Assembly: GCA_030710605.1 (NCBI GenBank) | Contig: CP092876.1 | Coordinates: 88,391,774 to 88,455,773, forward strand | Length of the DNA stretch: 64,000 bases | DNA from: Cordylochernes scorpioides | Taxonomy: Eukaryota > Arthropoda > Arachnida > Pseudoscorpiones > Chernetidae | Direction of reading: 5' to 3' | In this document: positions 10,114 through 20,554 of the stretch, one piece after another | How positions within the stretch are numbered: position 1 is the stretch's first letter | How the letters are laid out: each line of letters opens with the position of its first letter | Program-made: the position numbers and the translations under genes | Notes under the pieces: model-generated | Seen by the model: only the letters and a program-made list of their open reading frames with translations | Databases searched by the model: none | Told to the model about the DNA's origin: nothing

Positions 10114-10370
10114 TGTGGTGTTTTGCATAACAATAGTTATGTTTTAGATAAATTGTCGAGATATGCAAATAAGGTTTTGCATAGTGTTTGTTTGTTGTTA
10201 TTATGTTAATTATTTTTATGTATATATATGTATCATTAAATTGTAAATAGTCAGTCAGATTAGTGTTATGAGCGAATAAAGATTTTATCTCAGACCTAGT
10301 GGATCTCGGTGACCTGGTGTAGTGTAGAGACACAACAGTGGCGACGAGTATAAAGGACGTAGACACAACA
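10114..10370 (+). repeat. 3' LTR of gypsy-1
   Basis: 257 bp, otherwise matching the 5' LTR, which suggests a recent insertion. Followed by CATTA, the target duplication. Confidence 0.85.
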
Positions 10371-10398
10371 CATTACAAACTTTAAATGCATAATATAA

Positions 10399-11790
10399 TT
10401 AATTATGAAGGCGATCCACGGGTTTAACAATTCGTCCACTCCGGGTTCTTATCTGGCCGTCTTCTGAGTCGTTAGAGGGATAATCCACAACTGGGGTCTT
10501 TTCATTTTCAACCAGTTCCTCCCCCTAAAAGGTCGGCGTCGATGGGTCGGCTGGATATTGCACTGTATCTCCTTTTCCTAGATGGAAGCTGTTTCGACGT
10601 AAAGTCCCAACTGGAGTATCAACCATATATGACCTTGGTGTCGATGCTTTCTGCTTTACAATCCCCCAGATTCGCATATCTGTAATCCAAACTGTGTCAC
10701 CTTCGGATAGCTCCTCCATGTCCGTAGCTCCGCAGCGTCGATCATATCTGGATTTCATATCCTTTCTCCTTCTCCCCTCCTTTCTTTCCAGGGTCTGAGA
10801 GTCACCAACTTTGGATTAAGATTCTCTGGTGCAATTGGCAAGGTCGTTCGGAGTTTACATCCCATGAGAAGCTCAGCAGGGCTGTAACCGTTCTCCAAAG
10901 GAGTCGATCGATACTCCAGGAGTCCAAGCGATGGGTCTTGATTTTTCTGGAGGATCAACTTAGCAATTTTCACACCTGCTTCTGCCATCCCATTGCTCTG
11001 CGGGAATCGAGGACTTGAAGTGACATGTGTGAATCCATACTGCCTTGCGAAATTTGCAAATTCACGAGCAGCTCCAAATTGCGTCCCATTATCGCTTACA
11101 ACAGTTTCTGGTATTCCATGTCGGGCAAATATGGATTTGCAACTACGCACCACCACATTGGCTGTGAGCCGATCCAGCTGAATCATTTCAGGAAAGCGAG
11201 AATAATAGTCAATGACGACTAGATACCACTTATTCTCGAACTTGAACAAATCCATTCCAATCTTTTGCCACGGTCGTGTAGGAAAGTTGGTTGGTATCAA
11301 AGGTTCATGTTTTGAGACGACTTCCTGGATACAGACACTGCACTTTCTGACCGTTTCCGCGATCTCTTCCGAAATTCCAGGCCACCATACCGTTTCACGT
11401 GCGCGAAGTCTTGTTTTTGTAATCCCGAAGTGCCCAGCGTGCAACTTTATCTAGGATCTCCAGTTTCATACTTGCTGGAATAACAAGACGACAGCTACGC
11501 ATCAGTAGTCCATTTTGAACGCCGAGTTCATCCTTGACATGCCAATAAGAGAGCAGAGCCTGTGACATCTTATCTGGCCAGCCTTGCTCAAGGTAGTTGA
11601 CTACTGCTTTCAGGGTCATATCTTCAGGTAGCGTCACACTACAAGGGCAAAGCCCTGGCAGCAATTGGCGCTGTGTGGCAAGTTCTGACAAAATCCAAGA
11701 TGAACTCTCTAAATGCGGCAATGAGATTACTTGATTCGACGGTCTTGCCTCACATGCTATACGCCCTGCTGGGCACCCTGCTGGGCACTC
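10399..11790 (-). pseudogene. Gypsy-2 RNase H end and integrase
   Basis: Minus-strand pol remnant. It begins in the end of RNase H/linker (LPEDMTLKAVVNYLEQGWPD), passes a frameshift near 11440, then gives the integrase: HHCC zinc finger (H-G-H...WWPG...CSVC), catalytic Asp in GMDLFKF, Asp in VVSDNGTQFGA and Glu in SNGMAEAGVKIAK. A second shift near 10756 leads to the SH3-like tail (EELSEGDTVWI) and the chain ends with PVDRLHN at 10399. Catalytic triad intact, but the reverse transcriptase is missing and frames are broken. Confidence 0.8.
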
Positions 11791-12940
11791 AACCAAGTAA
11801 AGGTAGTTGACCAGGTTCAGAATATTTTCCTAAGACGCTACCTAAATTTACCAAAGTATACTCCGGGCTTTATGCTAAGAATGGAGTGTGGACGAGTATC
11901 ACAGGAAGTTACCATAATTAAACAGGTCCTGAGATTTTGGGTGAGGATTATGAAAATGGAGAAGAGTAGGTTGCCCCGGGCATGTTTGTCACACCTCTGG
12001 ACATTACACAGCAATCAAAGGGCTGGTTTAACCTTTGTCGAAAACCTGTCAACCATTTTAGACTCAAACGGTTTTTCGTTCCTGAAGGGTTGTCCGGATT
12101 ACATTGCAATACTGACTGAAATCCCTGCTATTATTCGAATAGCAACCGAACAAAGCATCCAAAGCGACATGGCGAAAATCCTAAATACTTCACATTACAG
12201 TCACTTCAAATACCTAAAAAATTCAATAACAGCAGAACGATATTTATTCACAACTATTCCTCTATCAATTAAAAGATTTTTTGCACAACTGAGACTCCTT
12301 TGGACGATCTTCCCAGAAAATCGTTCAAAGCGCTGGAAGATTGATTTGACTCTAACTTGCGATCTGTGTAAAAACAGAATCCAAGACGAAATTATGCATA
12401 TAATATTTGGATGCTCTTGCTTAGAGAAACAGAGGAAAGAAATTTTGGGTGACTTACCCTGGTCTCAACCTGACTGCCAACAAATTTGTAGCTGGATGAA
12501 CACACTGATGGTTGATCAGGGTCTCTCCCTCGGTTTATATAAATTCTACAAGGCCGCAGTCAATGCCCGTTGGAGAATAATGGATTCGCCGAATGTCGTG
12601 GTTTGCTTGGAGGAAGAAGGCGAAGATTGAACGCGGCTGATTCCACACTAGCCCTCTCAATGATATCCTAACCTTGACATATCCTAAACATTGGTACTTT
12701 AATTTAAATATTTAATCATGTATGGTTCCTTTTGCTCTGTATGTTTATTTTTTGTATATATGGTTATATTTCTTTTTGTTTGTTTTTTTTTTCTTTCTTC
12801 TCTCTTTTCTTTTTCCTTATTACCTCTTGTATTCTAGTTTTTACTTTTGAAATATCTTCCTTTGCTAAATCCTGTAGAGGGGAATCATGTATAGGGCAGG
12901 ATGCCCCAATAAAAAAGGCTTATGTGTGTGTGTGTGTGTA
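11788..12940 (+). pseudogene. LINE 3' fragment inserted in gypsy-2
   Basis: C-terminal 280 codons of a LINE ORF2 (to 12630) of the same family as the LINE at 38788-40643: compare VDQVQNIFLRRYL here with VNQIQDIFL there, and LDSNGFSFLKGCPDYIAI with IDSWGFSFLKNCEDYMVL. It ends in a Cys/His knuckle (CDLCKNRIQDEIMHIIFGCSC). The 3' UTR carries CCCCAATAAAAAAGGC and a (TG)n tail. Endonuclease and RT are lost by 5' truncation. It sits where gypsy-2 should have its RT, so target loss went with the insertion or preceded it. Confidence 0.8.
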
Positions 12941-12942
12941 TA

Positions 12943-13523
12943 TCTTCTTGTTGAGCTTCAAAAATCTTCGTCAAGATCTCGTCTTTGTCGAGCTCTTCCA
13001 ATCTTGTTTTGAGCTTTTCCATCAAAGGTATTGGTACCCGTCGAGGAGTATGCACAGCATATGGTTTTGCTCCAGGTTTCAATTTGATTTCGTAAGGGTT
13101 TCCGATCTGTCCCAGTCCTTCAAATACTTCAGGGAATTCCTTGATCGGGTTAATTCTCGTCGCAACCACTTCAATCCGCCTCGCCAGGTTCAAGAGCTCA
13201 CATGCCCGGCGACTCAGAAGAGGTTCACTCAAAGGACGAATGACATAAATCTTCTCCTTGATTTCATAATTGCCATTTCGCGGCGTTGATATAAACATAC
13301 CCACAGTCTGAAGTTCGGAAAATTCAGCAGCTCTAATGTTGATATCACTTTCCACTAGTCGTTGCTGTCCCATTATCTTCTTGAAGAGACACAGAGGAAC
13401 ACATGTAACATCCGCCTTGGAGTCGAGCTTGAACTTCACCTGTTTCCCGTTCACTTGGATTTCTGCTGTCCATCGCCTCCTGCACTCGCCTTCATCATCA
13501 TCGAGATTAGATGAATCCTCCAC
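12943..13523 (-). pseudogene. Gypsy-2 protease and start of RT
   Basis: Retroviral-type protease region: WTAEIQVNGKQVKFKLDSKADVT, where the usual DTGA reads DSKADV, so the active-site Gly is lost. It is followed by GNYEIKEKIYVI and the RT leader (IKLKPGAKPYAVHTPRRVPI, MEKLKTRLEEL). It stops abruptly at the (TG)n end of the LINE, so all RT catalytic motifs are absent. The missing active-site residue agrees with a dead copy. Confidence 0.7.
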
Positions 13524-14362
13524 AGCTGAGACCTCCAGGAGAAAACCAATTTTTCTTCATCAAGTTCAGAAACAGCTTTGACTTCCGCAGTCTTCGCCTG
13601 CTTATCTGGGCAGCAATTTGCAAAACGGCCAGTTTTTGAACATAGGTTACATCTTTGTCCTTCAGCACGGCAAGCCTGTCCTTCCCTGTGGGTGAAACCT
13701 CCGCATTTTGGACATCGTGATCTTGTTGTGGCTAACTTCTCCTTCTTCCTCGAAGGCTGCTGTTGTTGTTTCGGTGACTGTTTCTTCGAGTTGAACTTCA
13801 CCTGATTGACCTTTTGGCTTGTTGAGGGACGCTGCAGGTCGACTTGCTGCTGTCGAACGGCTTCCTGCTGTCAAACCAATTTCACCGCCTTTTCCAAAAT
13901 CAGTTCGCTGTCCAACTGCATTCTTTCAGATAAAGTTTTGTCCCTCACTCCAACAACTATTCGGTCACGGATCAACTGCTCATGAAGACCCTCAAATTCG
14001 CAACTATCAGCCAATTTGTACAATGAAGTGATGAATTCGTCCACTGGCTCCCGATCCTCTTGGATTCTTGAATTAAATTTCGCACGTTCGTAGATAATAT
14101 TCTTTCTGACACAGAAGTGGCTGTCGAACGCCTTGAGGACGGAATCAATTTTCGTTGCCTCTTCCTCCTTTTCGAACTTGAAGGTCCTGAATATATCATC
14201 CGCGCGGTCACCCATCAAGTACATGAACAAATCGATCTTGTCCCCCTCCTCTTTCTTCTTCATTCCACTGACCACGAGGTATCGTTCGAATCTCTTCCTC
14301 CATTTGGGCCATTCGTTGGGAGTCGAGAAGTCGAAAGTTTCTGGAGGTTGGATCTGAGCCAT
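13524..14362 (-). pseudogene. Gypsy-2 Gag and zinc knuckle
   Basis: Starts at 14362 with MAQIQPPETFDFSTPNEWPK, the common start of arthropod gypsy Gag. It continues 163 residues (RFERYLVVSGM, INERAKF-like FNSRIQEDREPVDEFIT, LIRDRIVVGVRD) to a stop at 13871. After a frame change the nucleocapsid follows with CPKCGGFTHREGQAC and CNLCSKTGRFANCC. Order and spacing fit one Gag broken by a shift near 13870. Confidence 0.8.
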
Positions 14363-14444
14363 ATTGAATTATCTTCCAAGGTACGCAAAAATCGATATTT
14401 TGCAATATACGGGTTCGTATTTTATCCAGTTATCGCTGCCACCA

Positions 14445-14547
14445 TGTTTTAATGTCCATCCATACAGAGTTCAAAACAACAACTAACCCGTGCATGCCCG
14501 GTCACGCTCCGCCGCGTCACGTGGGAAAACATACAGTTCCCAGCACA
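14445..14547 (-). repeat. 5' LTR of gypsy-2
   Basis: 103 bp; followed on the minus strand by TGGTGGCAGCGATAACTGG, the presumed primer-binding site. Right flank AAAAC is the target duplication. Confidence 0.8.
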
Positions 14548-15129
14548 AAAACTTAAGGAAGTTGTACCTTTTAGCATGTATATCAGGATTCAGACAATAA
14601 CTCTGAAGGATACACTCATGGTCAAAACTTAAGTAAGTTTTACCTTTTAGCATGTATATCGGGATTCAGACAATAACTCTGAAAGATACACTCATGGTCA
14701 AAACTTAAGGAAGTTGTACCTTTTAGCATGTATATCGGGATTCAGACAATAACTCTGAAAGATACACTCATGGTCAAAACTTAAGTAAGTTTCACCTTTT
14801 ATAATGTATATCGGGATTCAGACAATAACTCTGAAAGATACACTAATGGTCAAAACTTAAGTAAGTTTTACCTTTTAACATGTATATCGGGATTCAGACA
14901 ATAACTCTGAAAGAAACACTCATGGTCAAAACTTAAGGAAGTTGTACCTTTTAGCATGTATATCGGGATTCAGACAATAACTCTGAAAGATATTTGATAC
15001 ACAATGACCTTTATCGTAGATACACGAGATAACCAAGTGTGAACAAATTTGACTCTTGTCTCCTTAAAAAAAATGGTGACTGGTGACCTCAAAGACTTTT
15101 CACTTCATCAAGTGTTTTGCCCATGAGTG
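14548..15129 (+). repeat. MITE-derived satellite array A
   Basis: About six 76-bp monomers (AAAACTTAAGGAAGTTGTAC...GATACACTCATGGTC), then the single-copy interior and the opposite end of a MITE (GCCCATGAGTG, TA). The left end of the same MITE is at 7238-7255 (TACTCATGGACAAAAC), on the far side of gypsy-2. So array A is one MITE whose left terminal unit was multiplied, later split by gypsy-2. Confidence 0.8.
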
Positions 15130-15327
15130 TAAATGTTACATATGTGTGCAGATATATATAGTTACTGTAAATTAATTTTCCTTACTGCCCTATTAGGAAA
15201 ATAAACTTTGCCAGTAGAACATTTTGTATTCTCAGCCTTGATGTTAGACCTGTAAAACTTTGGATGCTTCTGGTGGTATACAGAATTATCTTTTGAAAAT
15301 AGAGCAATCCATAAAAAAAATCTTTAA

Positions 15328-15493
15328 ATAAAAAGGCATATAATGGATCAAAATATCATTTATTTTACCAATATTTGGTATATAAGTTGTTAACACACAT
15401 TAAAATGTTATAATACCTTGATAAAGGTTGGCGTTCAACCAACTGAAATATTGGTAAAATAAATTATATTTTGATCCAATATATGCCTTTTTT
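15328..15493. repeat. Palindromic repeat with hammerhead-like core
   Basis: Two arms of about 45 bp in inverted order (AAAAGGCATATAATGGATCA near 15340 and its near complement near 15488). In the right half CTTGATAAAGGTTGG...CCAACTGAAATA looks like an eroded hammerhead (stem II GGTTGG/CCAAC, then GAAA). No coding content. Confidence 0.5.
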
Positions 15494-15500
15494 AAATTTC

Positions 15501-15669
15501 CAAAATCACTTTATTAGGTACCACTCAACAAAAGCAACCTAGTTTATGATAATTGAAACAATGAATAATATGTGAAGGTTATTCACATATTAAACAAAAT
15601 GTTAACGTGGGATACAATCCCAGTTCATGACTGTCGGGAATCGAGGGTGTTACCTACTCGTCCACTGAC
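15501..15669 (-). mobile_element. tRNA-derived SINE (family S1)
   Basis: Same family as 56917-57095, 63248-63420 and 35644-35733. On the minus strand it starts near GTGGACGAGTAGGTAACACC (A-box-like) and has GGGATTGTATCCC as decayed B box, then an AT-rich tail with TAATATGTGAATAACC. RNA polymerase III promoter boxes and size (about 170 bp) indicate a SINE. Confidence 0.65.
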
Positions 15670-15714
15670 TTATTGGTAATTATTATTTTTTTTTTAATTT
15701 AAGGAATATTTCCA

Positions 15715-15835
15715 ATATATTTTTCATCGCAGTAAGGGCAGTAGAAGTTTGTATTATGTATGAAAGAAACATTCGTGCTTTTAAATCCTTTCATTTTATA
15801 TGTATAGATGGCGTGTTATTGCTTTGTGTTAATTC
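15715..15835 (+). repeat. CATCGCAGTAAGG repeat arm (family P1)
   Basis: Single arm of the repeat that forms palindromes at 20325-20475, 59440-59660 and 62785-62955: ATCGCAGTAAGGGCAGTAGA, then AAACATTCGTGC, then ATAGATGGCGTGTTATTGC. Other arms lie near 19985-20110 and 54470-54550. No protein; probably a Penelope-like or foldback repeat. Confidence 0.5.
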
Positions 15836-15949
15836 AAAGAATTATCTTTGCAAACAGATATCTTACTTCTGATACCATTTTTAATGCCATCACCGGCGTG
15901 TAAAGGATGGTCAAATAAGAACACGGGATCGGTAAGGATCTCTGTTGTA

Positions 15950-16435
15950 TTTCACACCAACACAAAAGCCTTTATTAAGACACACTGGTCTTTTAGAGGA
16001 TTCTCTCCGAGATTACAAGAGAGATAGGGCTGTGAAAGTGGGGAATATACAGAAGAAGAAAAAGAAAGATTATGTAAGTATGATATATACATACAAATAC
16101 CTGTTTTCTTTCCTCTTTTCGCTCTCCACTTCTCCCATCCATATTTCCAAAACTTTTTTTTTATTCTTCTTATTTTTTTTTATTCTTTCTTATAATCTGT
16201 ATATATTTACCATATGTATATAATCTTTCTCCATTTTTTATTTCCCACTTTCATAGGTTTCTCCGTCTTGTAACCCCAAGGAGAATCCTGTGTAAGACCT
16301 GTGTGCCTTAATAAAGGCTTTTGTGTGTGTGTGTGTGTGTGTGATATATACATACACATACATATATAGAATATATCAACAAAAGCCTCCATTAAGACCC
16401 AAAGTCTTACAAAAGACTCGTTGTATTTACCTTGG
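15950..16435. repeat. Three LINE 3' tails in alternating orientation
   Basis: Minus (15955-16060), plus (16240-16343) and minus (16375-16435) copies of a LINE 3' end: GTAAGACC...GTGCCTTAATAAAGGCTTTT followed by (TG)n. The plus copy ends in a clean (TG)12 microsatellite. AATAAA is the likely polyadenylation signal. Only non-coding 3' ends are left, apparently from repeated truncated insertions. Confidence 0.65.
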
Positions 16436-16798
16436 TGTATTATGGAGTACCATACATCATCCAACAACAGGGACTTTACTGCTGGTCGTCAGCTGGACTT
16501 CTTCCTTCTTGATTGGTCATTTGTCCCTCCCAAGCCATTCTCAGGGGTAAACACATGTGGTCGAACTGACTTTGCCTGCCATATTACCATAGCTCCTGAT
16601 AGGATCCAGACGTACCTTCGGAGAAGACCTCGTCTGGTGTATATATTTTCTCTACTATTTTAAACTCTGTAAACTCTCTCTTGACCGTTGACTAGATGTC
16701 AATAAACCAAAGCTGGAAATATCTTTATTTACGGGGCGAAAAACAAAAAACCCAAAGCTTTCTTGTCCTAACGCTATATATAAGTAAAAAAAGGAATA
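16436..16798. other. No recognised feature
   Basis: Moderately GC-rich 16440-16650 without a believable frame. GTCAATAAACCAAAGCTGG near 16697 could be a polyadenylation signal of an old LTR, but I find no partner copy. Confidence 0.3.
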
Positions 16799-17008
16799 CA
16801 CTCATAGACAAAACTTATGGAATTTTCCTATTTTGATGTGGCCCGTCTTCTATTTTTTTAAAGGAGACAACGGCAATTTTGTTTACACTTGGTTATCTTA
16901 TGTTTCTTCAATAAAGGTTAACTGTGTATCAAATATCTTTTATAGTTATTGACTTAACCCGATACACATGCTGAAAGGTACAATTTCCTTAAGTTTTGTC
17001 TATGATTT
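16799..17008. mobile_element. MITE family M1, single copy
   Basis: Inverted ends: CACTCATAGACAAAACTTAT at 16799 and, opposite, CCTTAAGTTTTGTCTATGAT ending near 17008; flanked by TA on the left. The interior reads AAGGAGACAACGGCAATTTT ... CAATAAAGGTTAACTGTG. About 210 bp, unexpanded, so it shows the ancestral form of the four satellite arrays. TIR and TA target suggest mobilisation by a Tc1/mariner enzyme. Confidence 0.7.
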
Positions 17009-17172
17009 ATATAAGGTCTTCATTGGCATCTTCCAACACAGACTCCGCATCTGATGAACTGAGAATGGGTAGGTCATCAACAAGATTGTTGCTGCCTTGA
17101 GCACAAGATTTGTAAATGAAGGCCTACTCCAAGGTGAGGGACACTAATATTATTTAAAATCTTATATTTAAA

Positions 17173-17652
17173 CTAGCGGGTGTACCCGGCTCCGCCCGGG
17201 TTTTACCCGAGTGAAAGTTTGCCTAACGAATATTATATATTATGAAGTATAATAAACAATGTTGAAGATTAGTTTTAATTATTAATCAAGATTGTGTGTG
17301 AATATGTGAGAAAGATGTAATATCGTTGTTGTTTTCTTGGCCGACTGTTTTACATATGGTGTTATCTTAAAATTGCTTGTTTTGAATATTTTTTTAGATT
17401 GAGTTGAATGAATTGCTGAATTTTTTTTTTGTATTTATATATAAATAAAATTAACTCTGTTGATTTTTTTAGTATTCAATCGATAACAGCGAAGTTACGC
17501 ATGTTAAAGTTAGGAAAATATTTTGATGTTAAGCAAAACCTGCTCCATCTCGTTTTACATAAATGTTGAAAATTTGGTCGAAATTGATGCATTGTAACGA
17601 AAGTTTTTAGCGAACAACACTTATGAAATTTGCATTTTATTAATATAGATAA
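17173..17652 (+). mobile_element. CCGGGTTTTACCCG retroposon, copy 1
   Basis: Begins ACTAGCGGGTGTACCCGGC and CCGCCCGGGTTTTACCCGAG and ends GCATTTTATTAATATAGATA. The same plan is seen at 21362-21890. A conserved GC-rich head and an ATTxATTTTTAT-ATATAGA tail are features of short non-autonomous partners of RTE-type LINEs. No open frame. Confidence 0.5.
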
Positions 17653-17880
17653 TTAAAATACACTCTATAAGAAAAAATCAACGCACCGCGGTAAAGACGT
17701 TTTGACCAAACATGCAAATGATTGATATTTGATGGCTGATTTATGCAAAGCAAAAGCTCCAGCACCTCTGAATCTATATAGCACGAGTATTCTATACTCA
17801 ATATTAGGCACGGTACGAGCTGGTTTTTAAAATGTCCATTTAATTATTTTGCAGTAAACTTATTTCTACTGTATAAATGC

Positions 17881-19262
17881 CTCATCGAAATATTCTGCTC
17901 ATTACGAACATATGTCAGAGTTTGAAAGAGGTCGTGCCATTGGATTGAAAGAGGCTGGTTGGTCAAATCGACTAATCGCGCGACATCTGTGTCGAAGTGA
18001 CGCGGCTATTGGACGATGTTGGCAAGAGTGGGTCAACAACGGAAATATGCAACGGTCGACCAAGGGACACAACAGAACGGGAGGACAGAGCGATTGTCCG
18101 AACGGCTGTAATAGCATCGGATTTGACGTTACCTACCATCCTACGTGTGACCGACACAAAAGGGTCCAAAATTATCATCAACAGACGACTGAGACATTGT
18201 AAACAACAAAAGCTAGGTTTCTCTTTTTGAGTGGTAAAGTTATTTTGGAACAGATGACTGAGAGAGCGAAATCTAAGAGCTCGCCGACCATTACGATGCC
18301 TACCCCTCACACCTGTACACCGACATGTCCAGCTACAGTGGAGTTGGGAGCGATCAACTTGGAACTACGCTGACTGGGGACATAGTCTTTAGTGTTGAGT
18401 CTCGTTTCTCACCGTGTCTGCACAAACTGTCGCAAACCTGTCTGGAGACGTCCTGTGCAGCGTGTGGAACCTGCCGTACTTTCGAACACCACAACAGGGC
18501 TTTATGGTCTGAGGTGACATTTCATTTGATAGCAGGACCCCATTGGTAGGCATAACTCCGCCTTTGCCGGTCCCAAGCACGGATCAAAAAGGAGGAGGGG
18601 GAGCAGTAACAAGCTCACTAAAAAACCTGGGCTCAGCTGGCCCGGCTGATAGTACCCTGTAAGGGCTCCTAATCCAGGGAACAAGGATGAGCAGCGTTTG
18701 TACTCCATGTTAGGAGCGGCTGCACAACGCGTCTGTTCCTCATGTCAGAGGCAGCCATTTATTTTAGAGCTAAGTCGGCCTGCCACTGAGTAGTGCTCCC
18801 AGTCTTAATGACAAAGGCAGACGCATTCTACTTCACCCAATCATGATGGTTGTTAACAGACACCAGCAAAAGTCTCAAGCTTTACAAGCTTGACACCTTA
18901 ATATGATTGAATGGAGATAAGAAAGAAGAAGAAGAAGATTGGTAGGCATTCCTGGCACCCTGACAGCACAACGGTATGTAGATGACATTCTACGGCCTTT
19001 TTGTTGCTCTTCCTGTCATATCACTCTGGATTTACTTCTCAACAAGATAATGCCCGTCCATAGACGACACGTGTTACTATGGATTGTCTTGCCGAACTCT
19101 TCTGTGGCCAGCAAGGTCGCCTGATCTCTCGCCCATAGAGAACATCTGGGACGTGATTGCAGCCAACCCTGGATGTTGAATACCCGACAGTTGGAGACAA
19201 TTTGGCTTCACAAATCCTTCACCAGGAGAATATTATGCAGGATCCTATACTCCTGGAGAGGG
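17881..19262 (+). pseudogene. Tc1/Tc3-type transposase, split
   Basis: N-terminal paired-type HTH: MSEFERGRAIGLKEAGWSNR, LIARHLCRSDAAIGRCWQEW, then (shifted) TTEREDRAIVRTAVIA. Catalytic region in pieces: RSTWNYADWG-like around 18350, ESRFSPC (first acidic residue altered to VESRF), then a 384-bp retroposon insertion, and after it GTLTAQRYVDDILRPF, a decayed QDNARPHT (NKIMPVHRRH) and SLAHREHLGRD for LSPIEHVWD. Many shifts; long dead. Left end may be ACACTCTATAAGAAAAAATC near 17660. Confidence 0.75.
18554..18937 (+). mobile_element. Truncated LINE/retroposon with (GAA)n tail
   Basis: 384 bp flanked by a perfect 12-bp target duplication ATTGGTAGGCAT (18542-18553 and 18938-18949). Starts AACTCCGCCTTTGCCGGTCC and ends GAAGAAGAAGAAG. 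The TGCCGGTCCCAAGCACGGAT block is common near LINE 3' ends. Its insertion splits the Tc1/Tc3 transposase. Related 3' ends lie at 1-130. Confidence 0.75.
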
Positions 19263-19960
19263 GTTTGTGATACCCTTGGGATAAATATAAAATAAGGAAC
19301 TCACCCTCGGAAGCCATTTTGTTTCTTATTCAAAAACAGCATATAGTATATGCTTGGGATCATTTCTCAATTTAAAATTGTTATTTCGTCGCAGACAATC
19401 TCTATCTAATTCTAGTTTCAAAATAACTTTACAAGGTGCTGCCGCTCAAAATGAACAACTTAGATTGTCATATTTACAATGTGGTTATATACAATTGTGG
19501 TTATTTATATTTTATATTGGTGTCTTTGGGTTCTCAGGTCCTTGGATCTTGTTCTTTGGGAGGCTATTTGGCTTGTTTAATATTCAAAGTGGGTTTTTAT
19601 TTTCCCTTTTTTTAATTCTGGCTTAGTTAATGGAGGAATTTTCCGGTTTTAAATTTATTTTCTTGTTTCGTATTTGTAGTTTGTGGTTTCCTTGAAAGTG
19701 GGGCTTAACTATCTAAATTACACGTGTGCTCCCAGCTGTGTTCGACCATAGAACAGCCAAATGTGATACGGGTCAGAAACATCCAAACAGCGGTGTTTAT
19801 CGTGCCGCCATGTTAAATGGGAGATTAAGCTACCCTCCCTCCACCTAGCCGTTAGCGGCGCTCACTTTTAATAAAGTTGAAAACCTGCGTTAATTTAGGC
19901 GCCACATTAGCTCGCCAGTTGGCGCCCCAGGCGGCGTGGAGGTGAGTTGTTGCCTGTAGA
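19263..19960. other. No recognised gene
   Basis: A 90-codon frame (19354-19626) is hydrophobic and AT-biased, with no family resemblance. From 19700 the sequence is GC-richer (GGCGCCACATTAGCTCGCC) but has no frame. Nothing else seen. Confidence 0.3.
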
Positions 19961-19984
19961 TAGCTGTGGCTATTGACTGTATAT

Positions 19985-20110
19985 AACGAATCAAGACATT
20001 AAGACCAAATTTTTCAATCGCAGTAAGGACAGTAGAGAGATTTTGATTTATTTGTGAAACATTCGCGTCTTAATGTCTTCATTCGTTGTATATATATGTT
20101 ATTGCTTTGT
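19985..20110 (+). repeat. P1 repeat arm
   Basis: TCGCAGTAAGGACAGTAGAG and CGCGTCTTAATGTCTTCATT, matching the P1 arm at 15715 and the palindrome at 49825-49985. Confidence 0.45.
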
Positions 20111-20324
20111 ATTAAAATTAACTATAGCTTAATGACTTTCAAATCAACATATCTGGGTTTATCCTGCAAGACAATTATATAATCGTCTAGTCTAGTAACA
20201 AAACTGTACTTATCCTATCTTATCCAATGTACTATCATGAGGGTTACACGCTCACTTACTTCTAACACCAACTACATTCTAGAACATACTAGAATTTCAA
20301 AACTATTATAGACGCGTATGATTC

Positions 20325-20475
20325 TTTTAAAAATTAAGCAATTTCTACTTCCCTTACTGCAATGGAAAAATTAATTGGAGGGGCCTGGGTCATCAGTGGT
20401 GAACCCTCCCATCAATTTTTCCATTGCAGTAAGGGAAGTAAAAATTGTTTAATTTTTAAAAGAATCATAGGGGTC
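20325..20475. repeat. P1 palindrome
   Basis: Near-perfect inverted repeat: TAAAAATTAAGCAATTTCTA on the left, complement of the right end near 20460; inner arms ACTTCCCTTACTGCAATGG and CCATTGCAGTAAGGGAAGT. The centre holds GGTCATCAGTGGTGAACCC, shared with 50200, 51950 and 62850. Confidence 0.7.
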
Positions 20476-20554
20476 TATAATAGTTTCAAAATTTCATAGA
20501 AGATGATGCGCTAATGCATTATAATTCTAGAATTTCAATAATACTTTGTAGGGA

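Larger units (their letters stand above)
8265..10370 (+). mobile_element. Gypsy-1: small LTR element with captured host piece
   Basis: LTRs at 8265-8554 and 10114-10370, with 5-bp target duplication CATTA (8260-8264, 10371-10375). Primer-binding site TGGCGACGAAGG directly follows the 5' LTR; polypurine GGGGGTGAGAAGA precedes the 3' LTR. The interior is only 1.56 kb: gag, zinc knuckles, protease, then a foreign GC-rich stretch and the last 25 codons of pol. RT, RNase H and most of integrase are gone, so it must use enzymes in trans. It lies inside gypsy-2 and is therefore younger. Confidence 0.85.
7256..14547 (-). mobile_element. Gypsy-2 LTR retrotransposon, nested and RT-deleted
   Basis: Two identical-length short LTRs (7256-7358, 14445-14547), both TG...CA, flanked by the direct repeat AAAAC (7251-7255 and 14548-14552). 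On the minus strand the order is 5' LTR, TGGTGGCAGCGATAACTGG as primer-binding site, gag, zinc knuckle, protease, [LINE insertion, RT missing], integrase, [gypsy-1 insertion], a purine tract AAAAAGGGGGATG and the 3' LTR. It interrupts a 76-bp satellite monomer, so it is younger than that array. Confidence 0.8.

Noticed and set aside
17912..18310. Overlapping frames on both strands as separate genes
   Set aside because: Only the plus frames give Tc1/Tc3 motifs; the others are shadows.
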